Shown here piece by piece: positions 14,461 to 20,571 of a stretch of 40,595 bases of DNA. Position 1 is the first letter of the stretch; each line of letters starts with the position of its first letter. The stretch lies in the NCBI GenBank assembly GCA_016190175.1, contig JACPRC010000084.1, forward strand, positions 1 through 40,595, in the 5' to 3' direction. A model generated the notes under the pieces. That model saw only the letters and a program-made list of their open reading frames with translations, was not told the origin of the DNA and searched no databases. The position numbers and the translations under genes were made by a program. Origin of the DNA: Planctomycetota bacterium. GTDB lineage: Bacteria > Planctomycetota > MHYJ01 > JACPRB01.

Positions 14461-15870
14461 TCAATCCCCGATCAGATCCAGATCCTCGATGACATCGCCC
14501 ATCGAGGAGTACCGCGCGGCGGCGTCGAAGGAGCACATCCGCGCGATCGCTTCCGCGGCGTCGGCGGGATGCCGCATGAAGTCCTCGCTTCCCGGTGTGG
14601 ACAGCTCCCGCAGTAGCAGCTCCCGGTCCAGCGGCACCGCCTTCCGCGCGATCGCCTCGTCCACATGCGCGTACGGGCGCCGGCTCGTGATGAGCTCGTA
14701 GAAGAGGATCCCGAGCGAGTAGACGTCCGAGGCCTCGTTCGCGGCGGAGGCGGCGTGCCACACCTCCGGCGCCGTGTAGCGCGGGTCGAGGCGTTCCTCG
14801 ATCTCGGCGACCTGGAGTTCGGCCGGGGCGCCCTTGATCCTCGCGAGGTCGAAGTTGACGAGCTTCACGTCGCCGGACGGCGCCACGACGACGTTGAGCG
14901 GCCGCACGTCGCGGTGGATCACGCCGCCGCGATGGCAATGCCGCAGACCCTCGGCGATGCCCTGCACGATGCGGCGCTTCTCGGACCACGAGATCTTGCG
15001 GTCCTCCTCCTTGTCCAGGAGCGACTCCAGCGGCCGCCCCTGCTCGATGTACTCGGTCGGCAGGACGAACTTGTCGCCCTCCCAGGCGAAGAAGTCGCCG
15101 GTCTGCAGGATGTTCGGATGGCTCGAGAGGAGCCGGAGCGCCTCCTGGTCGTGGAAGATCATCCGGATCTGCGTGTCCTTCGAGCCCTTCGAGGCGTAGA
15201 CGTTGTAGTGGAAGACCTTGAGGACCGTCTTCGGCCGCATCCTGATGTACCGGTGCTCCGCGAGGTAGGAAACGCGGTTTCGGAACTGGCCGATCTTCTC
15301 GAGGACGGTGTAGAGGCCGATCTCCTTCACCTTCTTCGCGGGCCGCGTTCCGAAGACGACCTCGCAGATCTCGTTGTGCAGCGGGAGGATCGACTCCGTG
15401 CGCACCGGCAGGCGGGAGGGATCGGTCAGGTAGGCCGCCGCCTCGCCGAGGTGCAGGACGCGCGAGGCCTGCTCGTCGCGGATCTTCACCCGCGCCTGCT
15501 CGTCCGTGAGGAGGATCACGGTCTCGACCCACACCTTGTCGAGCCCCCGCGTCCGCGCGGCCAGCCGCGTCGAGAGGATCTTGGACTTCTTGTTGGCGAG
15601 GGGGATCGGGCTCGGATAGACGCCTCCGTTCTCGAAGCGCCACTGGAGGCGGTCGCCGGAAATGGGGCCGCGATACCCCTTCACCTCGCAGTGGTAGACC
15701 GCCCACTCGCCGATGACGACGACGTCGAATTCGTACGGCAGGCCGTGGTCGGTCGCGACCTCGAAGTTGTGGGCGACGACGTAGTCGGCGGGCAGCGAGC
15801 GCGCGAGTTCCTGGATCGCCTTCGCCTCCGACTCGTTCTCGGGGTCGCCGATGCGCTGGACGATGGCCAT
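14461..15870 (-). CDS. NERD-domain protein kinase-like protein
   Basis: 469 residues. The NERD (nuclease-related) domain, about 15-120, shows EFDVVVIGEWAVYHCEVKGY, the D...E-x-K core of restriction-endonuclease-like folds. The kinase domain, about 190-440, has LKVF (Lys about 218), HRDVRPLNVVV (about 319-329, catalytic Asp kept), VNFDLAR where DFG is expected (339-341 NFD) and APEVW. The metal-binding Asp of DFG is thus Asn with a compensating Asp two residues on, so activity may be altered. Similar NERD-kinase fusions occur in phage-defence contexts such as PglW, but no defence partner is here. ATG 15870 starts before the NERD fold; an upstream ATG at 15972 would overlap the divergent gene. 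Confidence 0.85.
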   Translation of the reverse strand: MAIVQRIGDPENESEAKAIQELARSLPADYVVAHNFEVATDHGLPYEFDVVVIGEWAVYHCEVKGYRGPISGDRLQWRFENGGVYPSPIPLANKKSKILSTRLAARTRGLDKVWVETVILLTDEQARVKIRDEQASRVLHLGEAAAYLTDPSRLPVRTESILPLHNEICEVVFGTRPAKKVKEIGLYTVLEKIGQFRNRVSYLAEHRYIRMRPKTVLKVFHYNVYASKGSKDTQIRMIFHDQEALRLLSSHPNILQTGDFFAWEGDKFVLPTEYIEQGRPLESLLDKEEDRKISWSEKRRIVQGIAEGLRHCHRGGVIHRDVRPLNVVVAPSGDVKLVNFDLARIKGAPAELQVAEIEERLDPRYTAPEVWHAASAANEASDVYSLGILFYELITSRRPYAHVDEAIARKAVPLDRELLLRELSTPGSEDFMRHPADAAEAIARMCSFDAAARYSSMGDVIEDLDLIGD

Positions 15871-15936
15871 GGGGCCGGGATCATCGCACGGGATGGCCGG
15901 AAGAGCAAGCTCCGGCGGCGCGCAGGCGGATTCCGG

Positions 15937-15942
15937 TACAAT
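15937..15942 (+). promoter_or_regulatory. -10 box of a probable leaderless transcript
   Basis: GGTACAATGAG: the hexamer TACAAT ends 8 nt before the GTG at 15951. No ribosome binding site is present in the gap. Confidence 0.5.
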
Positions 15943-15950
15943 GAGTAGCC

Positions 15951-16571
15951 GTGGAACCGACGCCTGCTCCACTCCCGAAGCCGCGCGCGCTCGCGGTCGC
16001 CCAGATCTTCTCCGTCCTCCTCGTGCTTGGGGCCGCTTCTGTCGTGATCGTCGCCGCGCTGCGGAATCTCCGCGACTATCCGACGGTTCCGTACGCGATC
16101 ATCGCAGGCGCGGTCGCGGCGGCGGTGGCCGGGCTGATCTGGTTGTTGCCCCGGAAACGCGGCCGTCCGCGAACGTGGATCGCGGCGCTGGCCGCCCTCA
16201 GCACGGTTCTTGTCATTCTGCCGCTTTCGACGCTCCGGCCCGGCGGCATCACGACCTCCGGATTCGGCTACACGGTGGTCGGAGCCTGTCCCATCCCCGC
16301 GTTTGACTTCACGATCAGCGGCCGAGGGACGATCGCGCCGAGGAACAAGACCCACCACGTCACGGCGGAAGAGGTCCGGCCGCTCGCCGAAAACGCGGAC
16401 GAGGTCGTGATCGGCACGGGATGGCAGGGCGTCGCGGAGGTGGACGCGGATGTCCTGCGGCTCCCGAAGGTGACGGTCCACGTCATGAAGACCCCCGAGG
16501 CGTTCGAGCTCTACAATCGGTTGCGGAAGCAGGGAAAGCGAGTCGCGTTGCTGGCGCATACGACATGTTGA
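15951..16571 (+). CDS. Membrane-anchored Mth938-like domain protein
   Basis: 206 residues. Three membrane helices fill the N-terminal half: AVAQIFSVLLVLGAASVVIV (about 15-34), AIIAGAVAAAVAGLIWLLP (about 49-67) and WIAALAALSTVLVILPLSTL (about 75-94). The C-terminal part, about 110-206, reads as an Mth938-like domain: DEVVIGTGWQGVAEV, VTVHVMKTPEAFELYNRL and KRVALLAHTTC. Mth938-type proteins (NDUFAF3 in mitochondria) are usually small and soluble, so the membrane anchor is unusual. Function in bacteria is not established. It diverges from the NERD-kinase gene. Confidence 0.7.
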   Translation: MEPTPAPLPKPRALAVAQIFSVLLVLGAASVVIVAALRNLRDYPTVPYAIIAGAVAAAVAGLIWLLPRKRGRPRTWIAALAALSTVLVILPLSTLRPGGITTSGFGYTVVGACPIPAFDFTISGRGTIAPRNKTHHVTAEEVRPLAENADEVVIGTGWQGVAEVDADVLRLPKVTVHVMKTPEAFELYNRLRKQGKRVALLAHTTC

Positions 16572-16645
16572 TCGCCTGTCGGCGTGTCGCCGCCGAATCG
16601 CCACCAAGGGGACGCCGGGTCGATTCGGAAGGAGAATGACGAGTC

Positions 16646-17107
16646 GTGGACCATCCCTGTCGCTGCATCGCACGCGCGCTTGCCGCACCCGCTTCGCCCC
16701 TCCGATACGACGAGAGGTTGAACGAATACCACCTCGTTTGGGAATCAGACGACAAGACGCGACGCACCATGATCGTCCGATACTGCCCTTTCTGCGCCAT
16801 ACGGATGCCGGAGTCGAAGCGGGGGGAACTGTTTCACACGGTCTCCGAAGACGAAGCGGCGGCGGTGAGACTCAGGATCGGCGGGGCGACTACGGAAGCC
16901 GAAATCGTGGCCGCACTGGGGCCTCCGGACCGGGTCTTAGAGCTGGACCAGATCCATGGAGGGACTTGGTGGGAGGGGTTTGAAGCCCCGGCGTTCAAGA
17001 CGGTGAAGCAACTCGACTGGCTGAATCTGGGGCGGACGATCGTCTTCACGTTGCAGGTGGACGCGGACGGGAAGATCCAGTGGATCTTCGGGCCGAAGCC
17101 GAAATAG
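16646..17107 (+). CDS. Small zinc-ribbon-like protein, possibly DUF6980-related
   Basis: 153 residues, no signal peptide. An early MDHPCRC and a central IVRYCPFCAIRMPESKRGELF resemble the CPWCG...LPESKR ending of DUF6980-type proteins, with a CxxC that could bind zinc. The C-terminal half (EIVAALGPPDRVLELDQIHGG, then IVFTLQVDADGKIQWIF) looks like an added beta-rich domain of the SmpA/OmlA sort. AAGGAG lies 11 nt before GTG 16646. The gene is followed at once by the antisense remnant of the HExxH membrane gene. Function unknown. Confidence 0.65.
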   Translation: MDHPCRCIARALAAPASPLRYDERLNEYHLVWESDDKTRRTMIVRYCPFCAIRMPESKRGELFHTVSEDEAAAVRLRIGGATTEAEIVAALGPPDRVLELDQIHGGTWWEGFEAPAFKTVKQLDWLNLGRTIVFTLQVDADGKIQWIFGPKPK

Positions 17108-17154
17108 CGACCGGGTTCCGAATCCAGCGGGCCGAGGGAGGCGCTCGCCCCCCC

Positions 17155-18108
17155 GACCTCCCCTCCCACTCCTCCCACGCGATCGGCCGCAGGAAGACCT
17201 CGTCCGCGCGCAGTTCCGGGCCCGGACCGCGCGGCCGCAGCACGTCGAGCGCGCGCGAGAGCGGATAGACGATCTCCGCGCCGTCCCGCCACACGACGAG
17301 CCCTTCCTCGGAGACGTCGTATCGGTCGGTGCCGAGCCGCTCCGCGAGCGCAGTCGCGGAGAGGTCCGCGCCCGCCATCCGCCAGAGGTCGCCGAACGCC
17401 TCCGGCCCGCGCGCCATGAGCCGCCCCGACGCCTCCTCGAACGCGAGTTCGACGACGCGCTCCCCGTCGCGCACGTCGACGGCGATCCGGGTCGGCGAGA
17501 CCCGCACGTCGGAGAGCGCGCCGCCCGCGAGCGCCAGGAAGTCGCGCTCGACGAACCGCCGCACGGCCTCCTCGACGTGACGCAGCGCCGCCTCGTGCTT
17601 CGCGACGGCGCGCCGCTCGCCGCGCCGCGCCCGCCGGAGCTTTGCGAAGAGCTTCGGCACCGTCCCCGAGTGGAAGCCCGGACGCAGGAGGCGCGGGACC
17701 GTCTCGCCGTGGCCCCCGACGACGACGGGGCGCAGCGTCCTCGGCCGGTTCGCGCGGTAGAGGCGCCAGTTCTCCTTGAGCTCCCAGACGAGGAAGCCGA
17801 AGACGCCCGGCAGGAGGAAGACCGTCGAGACCGCGAGCGCATTGGCGACCACGGGCCCGAGCGGCATCAGCGGCGCCCGCAGGAACTTCGTCAGCGTCAC
17901 CGACATCGGCAGGATGATCTTGTGCGAAACGGTCACGACGGGAAAGTGCTTGACCGGGTTCACCTGCGGCTCGACGAGGAGGTTGAGGTAGATCCGCACG
18001 ACGTACGAGACGGCGGACCAGACGAGACCGGCCGCGCCCTTCGCGACGATCGAGACGGCGCTCTCGCCCGGACGGAAGCGGAGAAGGTTGTCCACGCGAT
18101 GGATTCCG
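17155..18108 (-). pseudogene. Truncated copy A of the large HExxH membrane gene (3' third)
   Basis: Over about 950 bp this segment matches the 3' end of the gene at 24407-27376 almost base for base with scattered substitutions. In translation it runs from RVDNLLRFRPGESAVS through VNPVKHFPVVTVSHKIILP and FLLPGVFGFLVWELKENW to LRADEVFLRPIAWEEWE. It has no counterpart of the first two thirds, no promoter and no proper stop: the open frame continues past the homology to 17046, antisense to the preceding gene. Internal stops have not accumulated, so the duplication is recent. Homology breaks near 18108, where the first PIN cassette begins. Confidence 0.85.
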
Positions 18109-18169
18109 CGCGGGCGCATTCGTGAGGGAGAACAAAGCCGGGATGCTCGACGGCATGGTCGTTGACGGA

Positions 18170-18175
18170 TAGGAT
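18170..18175 (+). promoter_or_regulatory. -10 box before PIN gene 1
   Basis: TAGGAT, with TCGACG 17 bp upstream (18147-18152), ends 9 nt before the GTG at 18185. There is no Shine-Dalgarno, so a leaderless start is likely. Confidence 0.4.
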
Positions 18176-18184
18176 GCGGTCCGG

Positions 18185-18673
18185 GTGAAGCGCAAGTTCC
18201 GGCTGTATCTGGACACCTCGGTATGGGTCCGTCTCGCGGACCGGGCGAGATGGGTGGAGCGGCGGGCGACGTACCATTTCCTCAATCGGTCTTGCCAAGG
18301 ACACGAGGTGCTTATTTCGCCTCTCGTTGCGGTCGAGGTGAACCGCACCCCCGATCCCGAAGAGCGGAGAACCATCCTGCGGCAGATTGCCAAGGACCGC
18401 CGCGAGGAAATCACGGGGCGTGCCTGGGCGCAGCGATTCGCAGGGTTGCTGACGGAGGTGGGCGGCTTCGGTCCGCGGATGCTTGCGGACCTGACCCATG
18501 TCGGCTATGCTGTTCTTGGAAACGCCGATGCGATCGTGACGTGGGATCGCCGGACCCTCGCCCGGGACAAGGTGCGGCGAACGGTACACGCCGTCTGCCG
18601 TCGCGAAGGGCTTGAAGTCCCGCTCATCGGCCGGCCCGAGGAAATAGTCGAATGGCTCGGACTGAGGATCTAG
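18185..18673 (+). CDS. PIN-domain ribonuclease toxin (VapC-like), copy 1
   Basis: 162 residues. PIN fold with acidic residues in the expected places: FRLYLDTSVWVRL (Asp about 10), ISPLVAVEVNRT (Glu about 47) and MLADLTHVGYAVLGNADAIVTWDRRTL (in two runs, Asp about 102 and 120). It ends EEIVEWLGLRI. Proteins of this branch are usually encoded with a small partner directly downstream, and here the partner ATG at 18652 overlaps the last 22 bp. The predicted activity is Mg-dependent RNA cleavage as the toxin half of a toxin-antitoxin pair. It sits at the edge of duplicated DNA, and a frameshifted paralogue is at 23701. Confidence 0.8.
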   Translation: MKRKFRLYLDTSVWVRLADRARWVERRATYHFLNRSCQGHEVLISPLVAVEVNRTPDPEERRTILRQIAKDRREEITGRAWAQRFAGLLTEVGGFGPRMLADLTHVGYAVLGNADAIVTWDRRTLARDKVRRTVHAVCRREGLEVPLIGRPEEIVEWLGLRI

Positions 18674-18870
18674 CGATGAGGGACTACCGGCGCATTCGCG
18701 CCCAGATGAGCGATCGATTGGCTCGCGCGCGCAGGCAAGGTCGACTCGACGAAGAGATGGCGGCCATCGAGCGCGAGGGGCGGCGCGTCTACCGCGAGGC
18801 GTTGGCAGAGGTCCGCAAGGAACGATTGCGCGCGAAGAAGCACACCCGGCGCAAGATCGCCACCGCTTGA
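18652..18870 (+). CDS. Small basic partner of PIN protein, putative antitoxin 1
   Basis: 72 residues, highly charged and helical: YRRIRAQMSDRLARARRQG, DEEMAAIEREGRRVYREA, then a Lys/Arg-rich tail. It overlaps the PIN gene end, and its relative at 24172 has the same overlap, size and layout (MAR-ED start, IRRKIS, EEI...READ). This toxin-first order with a short downstream helical protein fits PIN modules whose small partner neutralises the nuclease. No DNA-binding fold is visible. ATG 18676 is an alternative start. Confidence 0.65.
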   Translation: MARTEDLAMRDYRRIRAQMSDRLARARRQGRLDEEMAAIEREGRRVYREALAEVRKERLRAKKHTRRKIATA

Positions 18871-19067
18871 CCCCGCGTCGGTTGCATCGAGGCTCATGGT
18901 GGTCCGGGACGTTCCGCGCAGACCAGGGGCGGAACGGGGTTGTTTGACGGCCGGCCCTCGGCGTGCATGCCGGCAAGGGGACTACGGCGGATCCACCCCT
19001 GCGAGCGGTGCTTTCTGTCCAAACCCCGGCGCGCACCTCGAGAACGGGCTTCCCGGGCTCGACCGCG
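18871..19067. other. Intergenic stretch after PIN cassette 1
   Basis: No gene seen. It carries GTCGGTTGCATCGAG (from about 18877) and CTACGGCGGATC (from about 18980), both also found just after the second PIN cassette, at about 24388 and 24408. There they lie close together. These shared pieces mark the right flank of the duplicated cassette. Confidence 0.6.
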
Positions 19068-19445
19068 TCAGCGTTTCGTGCGCTTCGTCCTTCTGCGTCG
19101 TGACCAGCGCAGGATCATCCTCGCGATCTCCAACGCAAGGGGCCGTGACGCCCGGTCCGTGTCCCGGAAGGTGCGGAGCATCGCCGCTTCCTCCGCATTC
19201 CTTTCCGGCCGGCCGGCCTCGGGGGCGACCTTCAGAAGCGACGGATTCTCGGCGCCCAGGGCGTTCAGGATCCGCTCGATCGTGTCGAGAGTCGCGTTCC
19301 TCACGCCGCGCTCGTACTCCCCGAGGACCTTGGGATCCGTGCCGGCGCGCCGGCCCAGTTCCTCCTGGGTCCAGCCCGCCGCCTTGCGCAACTGCCGGAT
19401 GACGCCGCCGACGTAGACCCGCAGCGAGCCCGGCTTTCCTGCCAT
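19068..19445 (-). CDS. XRE-family transcriptional regulator
   Basis: 125 residues. The helix-turn-helix occupies about 10-66: IRQLRKAAGWTQEELGRRAG, then DPKVLGEYERGVRNATLDT and IERILNALG, a standard Cro/C1-type sequence. A short acidic linker and a very basic C-terminus (RWSRRRRTKRTKR) follow. It diverges from the GYF-domain gene. The gap contains CCATGTATAATATGG, a partial palindrome over a -10 sequence, which could be its operator. A TATGAT hexamer 8 nt before the ATG suggests a leaderless message. Confidence 0.88.
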   Translation of the reverse strand: MAGKPGSLRVYVGGVIRQLRKAAGWTQEELGRRAGTDPKVLGEYERGVRNATLDTIERILNALGAENPSLLKVAPEAGRPERNAEEAAMLRTFRDTDRASRPLALEIARMILRWSRRRRTKRTKR

Positions 19446-19453
19446 GACCGAGG

Positions 19454-19459
19454 ATCATA
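19454..19459 (-). promoter_or_regulatory. -10 box of XRE gene, probable leaderless transcript
   Basis: On the minus strand TATGAT ends 8 nt before the ATG at 19445, with no ribosome binding site between. Confidence 0.4.
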
Positions 19460-19517
19460 GGGGGCGGGAAGCGGGGCGAACACCCACCGATGCGATGGCA
19501 ACGACATTTGGCATAAG

Positions 19518-19547
19518 ACCCATGTATAATATGGTACGGCGCCCATG
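19518..19547. promoter_or_regulatory. TATAAT -10 and repeated CCCATGT half-sites before GYF gene
   Basis: A perfect TATAAT lies at 19525-19530, about 56 nt before the GTG at 19587. CCCATGT occurs on both sides of it (19519-19525 and 19542-19548), and CCATGTATAATATGG is partly palindromic. No good -35 is seen, which would suit an activated or repressor-controlled promoter such as a target of the adjacent XRE protein. Confidence 0.4.
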
Positions 19548-19586
19548 TGAATCCGGCCGCGATCGAAGCGCGAAAGGGGGTACGCC

Positions 19587-20468
19587 GTGGGTGAAGGGAC
19601 CCGGTGGTATCTCGCCTCCTCGGGCAAGTCGTACGGGCCGTTCTGCTTCGATGAGATGAAGAGATTCGTGACCGACGGAAGCGCGACGCGCGAAACACAT
19701 GTCTGCGTCGCGGGGGCTTCGGAATGGGCGCCTCTCGCGAAGGCTCTACCCGAGCTGTTCGCGGCGAAGCCCCTTCGGAGCGAGCCCCCACGCCCCAACT
19801 CTGATGCCGCCGGTCGCGTCTGGTGGTTAGCCGTTCGCGGACAACGATCCGGTCCGCATTCCCTGGATGAACTGAATGGGCTCGCGGCCAGCCACGAACT
19901 GGCAGGCGAGACAATGGTCTGGAGAACGGGCATGAGCGAGTGGAGCCGCGCAACCGGTGTTCCGGAGATTGCGGGACTCTTTGGCCCCCCTCCGCTGCCG
20001 GTCCCATCAGCAGAACGCGTCCCGAAGAAGAAATGCATCTGGTGTATGGAGTCCGTCCCCTTCTCGTCCGTCATCTGCACATGCTGCGGTGCAAACTTCG
20101 CGACCGGCAGCCCGCCCCCGGGGGCTGAGATACCACCCGCATATGCGCCCGAGTCGACCCCCTCCATTTCCGTCGCGCTTGAACGCGCGCGACTGCGAAA
20201 GCGAAGTCCGGTGGCCTTGTGGCTCCTGAATCTTCTCTGGCCTGGTCTTGGGAACTTGGTCATGGGTCAAGTCGTCGCGGGCATCGCTTGGGGATTGCTC
20301 GGCTTGGTCGGTATCGTGGCAACTGTTCTTTCCGGAGGAATCGGTTTCTGCATCAACATAGTGTTTTGGGTATGCGCCAGCCTTAACGGACAGGCCCAAC
20401 TCAACGCCGAATACGATCGGGAACTCGCCTCGATCCAAAACGGGATGGCACGGCAGGGAAGGCGGTAG
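19587..20468 (+). CDS. Twin GYF_2 domain, zinc-ribbon, membrane protein
   Basis: 293 residues in four parts. Two GYF_2 (DUF4339) domains come first: WYLASSGKSYGPFCFDEMKR (about 7-26) and WWLAVRGQRSGPHSLDELNG (about 79-98), each ending in a EW(A/S) motif. A zinc ribbon follows, CIWCMESVPFSSVICTCCG (about 150-168). Last come two membrane helices, ALWLLNLLWPGLGNLVMGQV and IAWGLLGLVGIVATVLSG, resembling TM2-type domains. GYF domains bind proline-rich peptides. The FHA protein encoded next has a long proline-rich linker, so binding between the two is a testable inference. AT-richer codons than the core genes suggest transfer. Confidence 0.85.
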   Translation: MGEGTRWYLASSGKSYGPFCFDEMKRFVTDGSATRETHVCVAGASEWAPLAKALPELFAAKPLRSEPPRPNSDAAGRVWWLAVRGQRSGPHSLDELNGLAASHELAGETMVWRTGMSEWSRATGVPEIAGLFGPPPLPVPSAERVPKKKCIWCMESVPFSSVICTCCGANFATGSPPPGAEIPPAYAPESTPSISVALERARLRKRSPVALWLLNLLWPGLGNLVMGQVVAGIAWGLLGLVGIVATVLSGGIGFCINIVFWVCASLNGQAQLNAEYDRELASIQNGMARQGRR

Positions 20469-20571
20469 TGACGGTGGAGTTCAGAGTTCATCGTCGGCGC
20501 GTGACTTGAAGCCAAGCGTCCGGATACAGCCCATCGTGATCGGGTAACTGAGTCGTCTTGGAGGCGACGCC

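Noticed and set aside
17155-18119. Treating the open frame starting at ATG 18119 as an independent functional gene.
   Set aside because: It starts mid-domain of the intact homologue, has no promoter or binding site, and its end runs into the antisense of a neighbouring gene.
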